Shown piece by piece: positions 23,908 to 31,500 of a DNA stretch of 32,178 nt (the stretch's first letter is position 1; each line of letters begins with the position of its first letter). Source of the stretch: an uncultured Megasphaera sp. (GTDB lineage Bacteria; Bacillota; Negativicutes; Veillonellales; Megasphaeraceae); NCBI GenBank assembly GCA_900540735.1, contig UQHB01000030.1, positions 1 to 32,178 of the forward strand, written 5' to 3'. Made by a program: the position numbers and the translations under genes. Below the pieces are notes generated by a model, which was not told the origin of the DNA, ran no database searches, and saw only the letters and a list, made by a program, of their open reading frames with translations.

Positions 23908-24885
23908 TTACTCTAAAATATACACAGGTACGACGCGTCTGCCGAAAATCATAGCCGACGTATAGTCTTCCATGCATAAATCGATACGGTTCCCTAAAAT
24001 CGCACTACCTGTATCTTCGGCAATAGCAACGCCATAGCCTGGAATAAAGACGCGCGTGCCAAGGGGAATGACGTTCGGGTCGACTGCGACGACACCGTGC
24101 CGTGCCAGAGTCCCCATCTTCGTAATGCCTTCACCGTTGCCGTCTGTCGGTAAGTATGCCGTAGCTTCCATCGTAAATACTTCTTTGTATTTCGAAATTT
24201 CACCGGTGTTGATTTCTACCGTTTCGGCGGTCCCTACTTTGCGGATTAAAGGCTGCATTTCTTGAATTAATTCAGTGTTGACCGTTTCTTTACCGACCAC
24301 TTCGCCATCGAGGCTGACAATATTAAAGGTTACTTTCTTTCGGCCATTTTGTCCGGCTTGGAGAATCTGTTCTTCCCCTTTGCCAATGGATTCATCTGGA
24401 ATCGTTTCAATCGCATAGGCCACGACTTCATCTTCTGTTACTTTTTTGCGCGATACGTTGCCAATACGAATGGTCATATCTTTTTGTACCGGTGCTTTTA
24501 CGTCGCCATAAGGGCGGTACTTTTCTTTGTCATACCCATGTTGTACGGCTACGTCTTCGACCGTTTGCTTCGCCGATTGGACCTGCTTCGTTGTCCCTTT
24601 GTATTCGAGCGTCACAGGCACAGCACGGCGTACAGTCACGGTACTGCCATCAATCAGGCCGCCTGCAGTAATATCCATTTCGTCATATTCACCTAAAGGA
24701 ATATTTTGTTCGCGCATCAGGGCTTCTGCATTCACTGCGTGCGTATATACAGTTCGGGTTGTGCCATCTGCCTGGATTGTCACGGCTTTTCCTTTATCCA
24801 TAAAGCCAGCTAGACAGACGATAATCAAAAGCGCAATGAGCGTCATGTACATACGAGTAATAGGCCCTTCATATCGTTTCTTCAT
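23908..24885 (-). CDS. YabE-like secreted protein: DUF348, G5 and 3D domains
   Basis: 325 residues, anchored by one N-terminal helix (about 12-28) with the bulk outside the membrane. The order is YabE/DUF348 repeats (about 33-140), a G5 domain (about 146-220) and a C-terminal 3D domain (235-325). The three aspartates that name the 3D domain are in VAVDPNVIPLGTRVF (Asp269), AEDTGSAI (Asp291) and RIDLCM (Asp302). Such domains in Rpf-like stationary-phase factors and MltA-type enzymes act on peptidoglycan, probably as lytic transglycosylases or amidases. AGGGAGG precedes ATG 24885. It has its own promoter (24909-24938) and terminator, so it is monocistronic. Confidence 0.9.
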   Translation of the reverse strand: MKKRYEGPITRMYMTLIALLIIVCLAGFMDKGKAVTIQADGTTRTVYTHAVNAEALMREQNIPLGEYDEMDITAGGLIDGSTVTVRRAVPVTLEYKGTTKQVQSAKQTVEDVAVQHGYDKEKYRPYGDVKAPVQKDMTIRIGNVSRKKVTEDEVVAYAIETIPDESIGKGEEQILQAGQNGRKKVTFNIVSLDGEVVGKETVNTELIQEMQPLIRKVGTAETVEINTGEISKYKEVFTMEATAYLPTDGNGEGITKMGTLARHGVVAVDPNVIPLGTRVFIPGYGVAIAEDTGSAILGNRIDLCMEDYTSAMIFGRRVVPVYILE

Positions 24886-24908
24886 CGAATCCCTCCCTAT
24901 TGGACATT

Positions 24909-24938
24909 ATTCTAACAAAGTCTCTTTGGACGTGTCAA
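24909..24938 (-). promoter_or_regulatory. Promoter of the G5/3D-domain gene
   Basis: TTGACA (24933-24938) and TAGAAT (24909-24914) with an 18-bp spacer. A short palindrome CAAAG-TCT-CTTTG (24916-24928) fills the spacer and could be a regulator site. Confidence 0.65.
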
Positions 24939-25116
24939 TTTGTGCTAGGTTTACAAAGAAGCAAAATATCGACATTTTTTCTCCTTCTTTTCTCTCTGGA
25001 CTTTTTTTCTGTAACATCTAAATCGTGGTACTCAAGCGGTTTATTTAGTTTTCTGATACCTGTTCCCATACTTTGCTCCAAGAAAGGAAATTTCTTTGTA
25101 AGATTTTTTTAGAAAC

Positions 25117-25155
25117 CAAAAATACGCGCATTTCCCAAAGGGAAATACGCGTATT
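25117..25155 (-). terminator. Terminator of the ppx-ppk unit
   Basis: Long hairpin with outer arms AATACGCG and CGCGTATT (25121-25128, 25148-25155) and inner ATTTCCC/GGGAAAT. On the minus strand it is followed by UUUUU. It lies just past the ppk stop. Confidence 0.88.
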
Positions 25156-25178
25156 CTCAATATCACAAGTATGACAGG

Positions 25179-27281
25179 TTATTTAGTTTTCTTTAACTTT
25201 TTCAATTCTTTCGTATGCATTTCTGCTTCATGCTGGAACGTAGCCTGCGCATTGGTTGGTTTCGCATCGCCCCGTTCTTCGGCGAGGTGCCGATACGTGC
25301 CGTCCGGATTCATGCCGTATGCTTTAACATTGTCGCCAAAGTACAATTTGAGCATTTCTTTTGCCCGTTCTTTGTGCGGTGGAAATTCGATAGGTGTCAA
25401 GAGTTCTACTCGTTCGTTGAGGTTACGAGGCATCCAGTCAGCAGAGGAAATGAAGACATCTTCTTTGCCGTTGTTGTAGAAGTACAAAATCCGGCTGTGT
25501 TCGAGGAAACGTCCGACAATGCTGTGGACTTCGATGTTTTCGCTTACATCTTTCAGGCCTGGGCGGAGGACGCAAATACCGCGGACGACGAGCTGAATCT
25601 TAACGCCTGCTGCCGAAGCTTCGTACAATTTCGCAATGACTCCTTTGTCGAGGAGAGCGTTCATCTTCGCTACAATCAGGGCTTTCTTCCCTTTCTTAGC
25701 CCATGCAATTTCTTGGTCAATTTCTTCGTAAATTCGTTCCCGTAAGTTCAGCGGTGCTACGCCGAGCTTATTCCATGTAGGAGGATCAGAATAGCCCGAC
25801 AAGAGGTTGAAGAAGGCCGACGCATCGACACCGATGAGCGTATTCGCTGTAATAATGCCAACGTCCGTGTAAATGCGCGCCGTCTTGCCGTTGTAGTTGC
25901 CTGTTGCTAAATGGACATAGCGGCGAATACCGTCTTCTTCGCGGCGTACGACGAGGGTAATCTTCGAGTGCGTTTTTAGGCCCATAAAGCCGTAAATAAC
26001 GTGGCAACCGGCTTTTTCCAATTTCCGGGCCATAATGATGTTGTTTTCTTCATCAAAACGGGCCTTAACTTCCATGAGGACCGTAACCTGTTTGCCATTT
26101 TCTGCGGCTTTTGCTAAGGCTGCAATAATCGGCGAATGGCTGCTGACACGGTACAAGGTCTGTTTAATAGCGAGGACATTCGGGTCAGAGGCCGCGAGTT
26201 GAATGAAATGTTCAATCGTGTCAAACGTTTCATACGGATGTTGAACCATAATGTCCTGTTTCGCAATTTTCGACCAGAAATCAGGCGCATCAATCATGGC
26301 TAATTCATAGGACGGCTGCGGCGTAAATGGCGGATACCGTAATTGGTCGTACCCTTCGATACCCGTAAAGGAGAAGAACACTTTGCAATCAATAGGTCCT
26401 GGAATCATGTACATATCTTTGTCTTCGAGCTGCAATTCGGTCCGTAAAAATTCTTTGATCGTCCGGCTCGCTTTGGCATCCAGTTCGAGGCGGACAGCTG
26501 CGCCTTTACGACGTTTTTTCAAGGACTTTTCGACTTCTACGAGGAGGTCTTCAGCGTCGTCATCAATGCGTAAGTCTGCATCACGGGTTACGCGGAACGG
26601 CACAGCTTCAAGGATATCACAACCTAAGAAGAGGCGGTCTGCGAAGGCAGCGAGGACATCTTCGAGGAAAAGGAATTTCTTCGTATCGCCAGTGTTTGGA
26701 ATCTTGATGATGCGGTCAATAACCGATGTCGGTACAGGAAGGATAGCCGTTTTGACCGTCGGGTCCCCTTCTTTTTTCCGCAAGAGAACGGCTAAATTCA
26801 AATTCAAGCTGCCCAAAAACGGGAAGGGATGACTCGAATCGACGGCCATCGGTGTCAGGACAGGATATAATTCCCGTTCGAAAACACCTTCAAGCCATAA
26901 CTTCTGGTCTGTATTGAGGGAATCGACCGTGACGAATTCGAGCCCTTCTTGTTGTAATTTTTCTTTAATCGTACCGAAATATTGATACTGCAAATCCACT
27001 TGTTTGTGCACCATATCTTGAATAGCTTCAAACTGGCCTTGCGGTGTCATGCCGGCAATATCGAGATGTTTCACACCACTTTCAATGAGGTGTTTTACAC
27101 CGGCTACACGGACCATAAAGAATTCATCCAAGTTCGATGCCGTAATAGCAATGAAGTTCAACTGTTCTAACAAGGGATTCGTCGGAATCATGGCTTCGCG
27201 GAGTACACGGTCGTTAAACATAATCCATGTACATTCACGGTTTAAATAATATTTCGGGTCGGTAAAATTCAAGACACTCAC
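25179..27281 (-). CDS. ppk: Polyphosphate kinase 1
   Basis: 700 residues; reversibly transfers the gamma phosphate of ATP to inorganic polyphosphate. All PPK1 domains are present: N domain (NRECTWIMFNDRVLREA, ITASNLDEFFMVRVAG), head, and two phospholipase-D-like C domains. The phosphorylated histidine is His438 in GLKTHSK (E. coli His435 equivalent), and the second histidine motif VHLATGNYNGKTARIYTDVG is at 456-475. The Lys-rich C-terminal tail is not conserved. It starts 1 nt after the Ppx/GppA-HD gene, so the two are cotranscribed, and it ends at its terminator. Confidence 0.96.
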   Translation of the reverse strand: MSVLNFTDPKYYLNRECTWIMFNDRVLREAMIPTNPLLEQLNFIAITASNLDEFFMVRVAGVKHLIESGVKHLDIAGMTPQGQFEAIQDMVHKQVDLQYQYFGTIKEKLQQEGLEFVTVDSLNTDQKLWLEGVFERELYPVLTPMAVDSSHPFPFLGSLNLNLAVLLRKKEGDPTVKTAILPVPTSVIDRIIKIPNTGDTKKFLFLEDVLAAFADRLFLGCDILEAVPFRVTRDADLRIDDDAEDLLVEVEKSLKKRRKGAAVRLELDAKASRTIKEFLRTELQLEDKDMYMIPGPIDCKVFFSFTGIEGYDQLRYPPFTPQPSYELAMIDAPDFWSKIAKQDIMVQHPYETFDTIEHFIQLAASDPNVLAIKQTLYRVSSHSPIIAALAKAAENGKQVTVLMEVKARFDEENNIIMARKLEKAGCHVIYGFMGLKTHSKITLVVRREEDGIRRYVHLATGNYNGKTARIYTDVGIITANTLIGVDASAFFNLLSGYSDPPTWNKLGVAPLNLRERIYEEIDQEIAWAKKGKKALIVAKMNALLDKGVIAKLYEASAAGVKIQLVVRGICVLRPGLKDVSENIEVHSIVGRFLEHSRILYFYNNGKEDVFISSADWMPRNLNERVELLTPIEFPPHKERAKEMLKLYFGDNVKAYGMNPDGTYRHLAEERGDAKPTNAQATFQHEAEMHTKELKKLKKTK

Positions 27282-27282
27282 C

Positions 27283-28830
27283 TTATCCTTTCATTAATTC
27301 TGGCGATACGCCAAAGACTTCGGCAAAATAGCCGGCTGCTTTATTAAAGGTCCACCGTTCCAAGGAAATATCTAATTCTGCTTGGTACCGGACAAGTAAT
27401 TTATGTTCTGTTAATTCCGTTTGAATACGGCTGATTTTCCCTAAATGACTCTTGTCGAGGGCATAAGCCAGACGGAAAATACCGATTAATTTAGCCGCAA
27501 TAAGCTGTTGCTGCGGTGATAACTTGCGATACCGTTCAGCCGTCGTGCCGCGGAGCATGCCGTCAAAAGCATAATAGGCTACGTTGGCCAAAATTTCTTT
27601 TTCTTCGTCTGTAATGCCAAATAAGTCCGTTTCTAAAATGAGGCTGTACGTACAATCATTATGTTTACGAATATTTGTAAACTTGCCGATTTCATGCAAT
27701 ACCGATGCGAGCTGCAATAAGTAGCCATACCGATAGGACAAGCCAATCCGTTCATATACCGATTCAAAGAGGATACTGCTAAATTCGGCAACACGGCAGC
27801 AATGACGGTCATCGTAGTAATACCGTTTGGCCAGGCCCCGAGCCAAGCCTAAGAGCAAATCCCGTTGATGCTGCATATACGGGTCGTCCGTCTGATCAGC
27901 TACGTAATGCATAGAGTATCCTTCTGTAAAGGTCGTACTCATCATGACCAGCATATCTACATCAATGATGCGTAACAATTCATAGTATAAGAGCAACGTC
28001 GGCATAATGACGTTCGCTAAATTATCGGATAATTTAAAGCGTTGTACCAGCTTAAAGGGCGTAACCCCTTGGAAGGAGAAAATGAATTTCCGGAAATCAT
28101 CAGGCTTTAATAAGCGCACGCCATCGACTTCAGGCAACTTCATTAAGGAGCCAATTAAACTAGCAGCCCGACCGGATAAAACGATGTATTTAATATCTTG
28201 TTGTTTTACATACGCCCATAAAGGAGCGAGCGTACCGTAAATATATTCACGTACTGCCGTGGGGAAAGACAATTCCGTCCGTTCTTTAGGCGTAAAATTT
28301 TCCATTAACCGCAGCGACCCAATGTGGACATTTTGCTGGAATAACAAATGGTCCGATTTCCAGCACGTCAAGCCCACACCACCAGACGTCATATCGACGA
28401 GGAGGACGGCTTTATCGGCAAAATTAAAACGACCTTTTAATATATGGTAATATAAGCCAAAGAATTTGTAGTAAATTTCTTTCGGCAGCCGTACGGCTTC
28501 AATGTGGAATCCCGTCCGCGTTTCCACTTGGTCGACGACATTTAAGAGATTATCTGCTTCGCGAATGGCCGTCGTCGATAAGACGCGCACGTCCGTAACA
28601 GCATAATCTTTGAGTAACTGTTTGAACCCTGTGAGGACAGAGCAAATTTCGTTTAATGATTGAAAACTGACATGATGGGCGTTGAAAACTTGTTCACCAT
28701 ATTTGACTTCGCGGGCGACATTTTCAATGATTTCCATGTCGTCTAAAGACGAATAGGCAATAATCTTCAACGTCATATTGACGGTGCCAATATGAATGAT
28801 GCCAAAGAGTTTTCTGGCTTGTTGATCCAT
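27283..28830 (-). CDS. Divergent Ppx/GppA phosphatase-like protein with HD-type C-terminal domain
   Basis: 515 residues from the preferred ATG at 28830 (GGGGGA upstream; an in-frame GTG at 28845 is less likely). The layout is that of long Ppx/GppA exopolyphosphatase/guanosine pentaphosphatase proteins: an ASKHA-fold phosphatase region (1-310) and an HD-like helical domain (320-515). The motifs are altered. The first phosphate loop, normally DxGSNS, reads IHIGTVN (12-18). The second, normally DIGGGST, reads VDMTSGGVG (145-153). The HD domain has LHEIG at 378-382, with His-Glu in place of His-Asp, plus His343 and His390. Pairing with ppk is the classical arrangement, so a role in polyphosphate turnover or its control is likely. 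Catalytic competence is uncertain. Confidence 0.85.
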   Translation of the reverse strand: MDQQARKLFGIIHIGTVNMTLKIIAYSSLDDMEIIENVAREVKYGEQVFNAHHVSFQSLNEICSVLTGFKQLLKDYAVTDVRVLSTTAIREADNLLNVVDQVETRTGFHIEAVRLPKEIYYKFFGLYYHILKGRFNFADKAVLLVDMTSGGVGLTCWKSDHLLFQQNVHIGSLRLMENFTPKERTELSFPTAVREYIYGTLAPLWAYVKQQDIKYIVLSGRAASLIGSLMKLPEVDGVRLLKPDDFRKFIFSFQGVTPFKLVQRFKLSDNLANVIMPTLLLYYELLRIIDVDMLVMMSTTFTEGYSMHYVADQTDDPYMQHQRDLLLGLARGLAKRYYYDDRHCCRVAEFSSILFESVYERIGLSYRYGYLLQLASVLHEIGKFTNIRKHNDCTYSLILETDLFGITDEEKEILANVAYYAFDGMLRGTTAERYRKLSPQQQLIAAKLIGIFRLAYALDKSHLGKISRIQTELTEHKLLVRYQAELDISLERWTFNKAAGYFAEVFGVSPELMKG

Positions 28831-28883
28831 TATTGTTTCCCCCACTTTTCTTTACGAGAGTAATGCGTACAATGTACCTTTAT

Positions 28884-28889
28884 ATTATA
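28884..28889 (-). promoter_or_regulatory. Likely -10 box of the ppx-ppk unit
   Basis: TATAAT on the minus strand about 55 bp before the ppx-like start. No good -35 hexamer is visible at 16-18 bp, so the assignment is tentative. Confidence 0.35.
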
Positions 28890-28975
28890 CAATATAGAAT
28901 TAATTTGTCTTGTGTCTTTATGTATAAATTTCGTAAAGAAGTTTGTTTTTTGTAAAAACCTGCACATACAATATA

Positions 28976-29020
28976 ACAAATCCCCTCGCAAGTGCTGCTG
29001 ACACCTACGAGAGGATTTGT
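28976..29020. terminator. Hairpin downstream of the DUF2335 remnant
   Basis: ACAAATCC and GGATTTGT, extended by CTCG and CGAG with one mismatch, form a long stem around a loop of about 19 nt. Tails on both strands are only moderately T-rich. It separates the accessory right end from the ppx-ppk unit. Confidence 0.55.
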
Positions 29021-29076
29021 CCATTTCTATGCTGTTGGAATATCGTTTTCTTTCGCAATCGCTTCTAGTTCTGTTC

Positions 29077-29290
29077 CTATTCCTTTTTTGAAGAAGGCTG
29101 TATAAATGCTTTTACTACACTAGCTAATCCTATACCGGCAAAAATTGTCCCTAGAATCTCGTGGTATTTTCTTTCCATACCAAGAAAATACCACCACAAA
29201 GTGCAATTAATGACAATCTAGTTCATCTGGTGGTGGCAATGGACCGCTTCTTATTCTAAATTCTTGGGCTTGTAAAGCTTTATTATTCAT
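29077..29290 (-). pseudogene. DUF2335-family membrane protein, deleted and frameshifted
   Basis: The start ATG at 29290 opens into a typical DUF2335 N-terminus (SGPLPPPDEL) and hits TAA after 27 codons. In another frame the sequence continues as the membrane half: SLIALCGGIFLVWKENTT, then after a further shift ILGTIFAGIGLASVVKAFI and a stop at 29077-29079. The middle (normally a PELA..Y..I.P..A and coiled region of about 60-90 residues) is gone. DUF2335 proteins are small two-helix membrane proteins found in prophages and genomic islands; their function is unknown. The start overlaps the end of the 64-residue gene by 8 nt, so the two were translated together. Confidence 0.78.
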
Positions 29291-29477
29291 GAGTTCTTGT
29301 ATACTGGTTCATAGCATAACGAATATCGTTGCCGACAGCTATCCAGTCCTCCTGTAGAGCTTGTGTATCTGATTTTTCCAAAATTTGTTGAATTTTTTGT
29401 TGTGTTGTTTCTTCTGGACGAAGTATCATTGCCATACCATTACGCAAAGCTTTTTGTATACGAATTACTCGTGTCAT
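29283..29477 (-). CDS. Small protein (64 aa) coupled to the DUF2335 gene
   Basis: 64 residues from ATG 29477, chosen because AAGGA lies 10 nt upstream; a longer frame from 29516 lacks a site. The N-terminal third is basic (MTRVIRIQKALRNGM). It continues as an amphipathic helical region with TTQQKIQQILEKSDTQALQEDW and ends DIRYAMNQYTRTHE. The frame is intact although its downstream partner is broken, and the two overlap by 8 nt. There is no signal peptide or membrane helix. I do not recognise a family. Its size, basic start and operon with a membrane protein could suit an antitoxin or regulator, but that is speculation. The upstream region carries dyad repeats (29510-29570). Confidence 0.62.
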   Translation of the reverse strand: MTRVIRIQKALRNGMAMILRPEETTQQKIQQILEKSDTQALQEDWIAVGNDIRYAMNQYTRTHE

Positions 29478-29509
29478 ACGATTCACATCCTTGTTACATG
29501 ATTTTTTAC

Positions 29510-29570
29510 GATACAATACATATATTATTTTCTTTTATTGTATCATAGGTACGCAAAAAAGGATACAATA
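29510..29570. repeat. Three 9-bp GATACAATA elements in alternating orientation, 26-bp steps
   Basis: GATACAATA occurs at 29510-29518 and 29562-29570, and its inverse TATTGTATC at 29536-29544. The starts are exactly 26 bp apart. The first two bracket the likely promoter region of the 64-residue gene; the third lies inside the following hairpin. Confidence 0.6.
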
Positions 29571-29594
29571 CTATCGCTGTGCTGTATCCTTTTT
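29555..29594. terminator. Bidirectional hairpin between the divergent small genes
   Basis: Arms AAAAAAGGATACA (29555-29567) and TGTATCCTTTTT (29583-29594) form a stem with A/T runs on both sides, suited to termination from either direction. Confidence 0.65.
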
Positions 29595-29611
29595 GTATAT
29601 GGTCGTATATA

Positions 29612-29641
29612 TTGTCAACAATTCTTCACTCATGATATAAT
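29612..29641 (+). promoter_or_regulatory. Promoter for the small plus-strand peptide
   Basis: TTGTCA (29612-29617) and TATAAT (29636-29641) with an 18-bp spacer, about 50 bp before the ATG at 29690. Confidence 0.6.
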
Positions 29642-29689
29642 ATTGGCGTTTCTCTACCCAATTCTGGCAACGGAAAGGGGTGGCATATT

Positions 29690-29785
29690 ATGGAAAATAT
29701 ATTTATCTCTCTTCTTGCTACTTGTAGTATAACAACAGTTACACGACTACACGACTCGTCAATATGTCACGAAATATATTTTTAG
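29690..29785 (+). CDS. Candidate 31-residue peptide, type I toxin-like
   Basis: ATG at 29690 with AAAGGGG 9 nt upstream and a good promoter at 29612-29641. The peptide begins with a short hydrophobic segment (MENIFISLLATCSITTV) and ends SSICHEIYF. Starts of this kind (ME-x-hydrophobic-SLLA) are common in tiny membrane-active peptides of Firmicutes, including type I toxins. The hydrophobic stretch here is too short to span a membrane, so it may be a decayed copy. No antisense RNA promoter was identified. Coding status rests on the promoter and ribosome binding site more than on the protein itself. Confidence 0.35.
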   Translation: MENIFISLLATCSITTVTRLHDSSICHEIYF

Positions 29786-29806
29786 TTTTGCCTTATCCTT
29801 ATTCAT

Positions 29807-30070
29807 CTAACAATTTTCGTACCATTTTTTTGCTTCTTTAAGATTCTGTGTAACTCCATTGCCATAACGGTACATATCACCCAGACTATTTTGCGCGCCA
29901 GAACTTCCTTTTCCAGCTGCTTTTAAAAACCATTTTTGGGCTATAGAAAGATTTTCTGACACACCTATCCCTACTTGATATACTATTCCCATCCATTCTA
30001 AAGCTTCTACGTTGTCTTGTTTAGCAGCTTGTGTAATCCATTTTAAAGCAACAGCTTTACTATACTGGCA
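29807..30070 (-). pseudogene. C-terminal fragment of a Sel1-repeat protein
   Basis: About 88 residues with Sel1-type (TPR-like) repeats: ALKWITQAAKQDNVEALEWM, VYQVGIGVSENLSIAQKWF, AAGKGSSGAQNSLGDMYRYG and NGVTQNLKEAKKWY. The frame stays open to an ATG at 30202, but that 5' part translates the two hairpins behind rnpB, so it is not protein sequence; the recognisable Sel1 region begins near 30070. No ribosome binding site or start is present there. It is the tail of a longer gene lost by deletion. Sel1 proteins are usually secreted or periplasmic scaffolds, often in accessory regions. Confidence 0.7.
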
Positions 30071-30144
30071 TTTTCTAGTAAATACAAGAGATATACGGGA
30101 TATTTTCGTATGCCTTTCTATCTTTTTTAAGTATAGCAAAACAA

Positions 30145-30163
30145 GGCGACAGAATCTGTCGCC
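30145..30163 (-). terminator. Second hairpin behind rnpB
   Basis: GGCGACAG (30145-30152) and CTGTCGCC (30156-30163) form a perfect 8-bp stem with a 3-nt loop, followed on the minus strand by UUGUUUU. A backup terminator for rnpB, or the end of a lost gene. Confidence 0.6.
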
Positions 30164-30178
30164 GCGCCTAGTATATGC

Positions 30179-30210
30179 AAAAAAGCTGCCATGCCTTTGC
30201 ATGACAGCTT
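30179..30210 (-). terminator. Terminator of rnpB
   Basis: AAGCTGCCATGC (30183-30194) pairs with GCATGACAGCTT (30199-30210) around a CTTT loop, with a U run on the minus strand (A run 30179-30184). Confidence 0.9.
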
Positions 30211-30226
30211 GTCTTTACGATAACGA

Positions 30227-30557
30227 GTAATCAGTAAGCCGAGTTTTGTACTGCTTGCGCAGCAGCAATCATCTATCTAGACATACTATTACTAGCATGT
30301 TCAAGCGACACAACCCGGAAGATCAGCGGGCCGCTTCATCCCTCCCCTATTCGGTCTTGCTCCAGATGGGGTTTGCCTAGCCAGTACATTACTGCACTGC
30401 TGGTGCGCTCTTACCGCACCGTTCCACCCTTACCACTTGCGTGGCGGTACACATTTCTGTGGCACTGTCCCTAAAGTCACCTTCGCCGGACGTTATCCGG
30501 CATCCTGCCCTACGGAGCTCGGACTTTCCTCTAATGCCGAAGCACTAGCGATTGCAT
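30227..30557 (-). ncRNA. rnpB: RNase P RNA, bacterial class A
   Basis: The catalytic RNA that matures tRNA 5' ends. The minus strand shows the invariant 5' core GAGGAAAGTCCGAGCTCC (complement at 30514-30531), followed by the GGGCAGGATGCCGG helix. The class A P15-L15 sequence GGTAAGAGCGCACC pairs with tRNA CCA. The conserved 3' end reads ACAAAACTCGGCTTA (complement at 30235-30249). P1 can form from AATCG near 30549-30553 with TGATT at 30229-30233. Ends are estimated to within a few nucleotides. A perfect promoter (30578-30606) and terminator (30179-30210) bracket it. It is the only essential gene in the decayed right end. Confidence 0.96.
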
Positions 30558-30577
30558 TTCATACTCATTATAATTTA

Positions 30578-30606
30578 ATTTTACACAACTCCCATAGCCT
30601 TGTCAA
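30578..30606 (-). promoter_or_regulatory. Promoter of rnpB
   Basis: Consensus TTGACA (30601-30606) and TAAAAT (30578-30583) with a 17-bp spacer on the minus strand, followed by a second AT-rich TATAAT. Confidence 0.8.
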
Positions 30607-30636
30607 GGCATCATATGTGTTTCACAACGATGTTTA

Positions 30637-30701
30637 GGTACACACCCTAATTTTTAAGACACATTGCGAAGCTCCTAAGTCGTAAAATTAGGGTGTGTAC
30701 C
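30637..30701. repeat. 65-bp palindromic element, MITE-like or excised-IS scar
   Basis: Perfect 18-bp inverted ends, GGTACACACCCTAATTTT (30637-30654) and AAAATTAGGGTGTGTACC (30684-30701), enclose 29 bp. It ends 6 bp from the stop of the LysR pseudogene and has no gene inside. The long perfect arms suggest either terminal repeats of a deleted insertion sequence or a small non-autonomous element. I could not match it to a named IS family. It could also act as a bidirectional terminator, although U tails are short. Confidence 0.6.
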
Positions 30702-30707
30702 GCGCTA

Positions 30708-31500
30708 CTATATAGTACCCATTTTTTCCTGCGCAAACTCAATAAACCCTTTGGTCAACGGCGACACCCCTTGCCCCTTTTTCCAAATGAGTGCGGTCTG
30801 CGTCGTCACAGCAGGATGCAAGGGAATGAATTTCATGCCGTCAAAGCGCGACACTAAATCAATACAGAGGACGATGCCCATACCGTGACTGGCAAGGACT
30901 GCCTGATTTATAATAAATTCCCTGTAGAGACGATATTCATTTGGAGCTGCAAATCACCAAACTAAGCGTAGAGCCGCTGGTACGTCAAATCACTCGTCGA
31001 GGGAATGAGGATTGGATAGGGAATAATATCTTCTGGCGTGACGCAGCCTTTCTCCGCTAAGGGAGACGTATCGTGCACGAGGACGCCCCACTGCTCTTCA
31101 ACGGGCAAAGTCAAGCAATTATATTTGCGAATATCTACAGGTGCAAAAATTAGACCTAAATCGAAATTTCCTCGCTCAATGGAATCGACGACGTTATTAT
31201 AATCGCCGCTGTATAGTTGGTACGTCACGCCGGGATGGGCTATGAGCAAATCGGCTACATAGCCAAAGCCTAAGAATTGACCGCAACCAATATCGAGCTG
31301 ACCTGATAGGTCTTCTGTTTTTTGCCGAAAATCTTGCTTCGTCTTTTCTTCTAAGTGGACCATTTCTTGGGCGCGCCGCTTTAAAAGAATACCGTCTTCT
31401 GTGAGGATAATATGATGATTGCTGCGGCGAAAGAGGGTGACTCCTAATTCTGCTTCTAGCTGCATGAGCTGCCGCGCCACTGTGCCTGTCGTGCCGACCA
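30708..31500 (-). pseudogene. LysR-family transcriptional regulator, disrupted
   Basis: The minus strand encodes most of a LysR regulator. Part of the DNA-binding domain remains (VARQLMQLEAELGVTLFRRS), then the linker helix and the effector domain (GQLDIGCGQFLGFGYVADLL, IERGNFDLGLIFAPVD). The start is lost: the first half of the helix-turn-helix is replaced by the MFS fragment, joined near 31500. A TAG at about 30963 replaces the Trp expected after QRLYA, and a frameshift near 30910 separates LLYNQ-like sequence from AVLASHGMGIVLCIDLVSRF. The 3' end (FIEFAQEKMGTI, stop 30708-30710) is intact. With at least three lesions it cannot be functional. Confidence 0.85.

Noticed and set aside
28259..28450. 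Plus-strand frame within the Ppx-like gene
   Set aside because: Antisense shadow; the minus-strand reading is clearly coding.
29538..29732. 64-codon plus-strand frame
   Set aside because: It starts inside the dyad/hairpin region, runs across the promoter at 29612-29641 and has no ribosome binding site.
30072..30202. 5' part of the Sel1 frame
   Set aside because: It encodes the two hairpins behind rnpB, not protein-like sequence.
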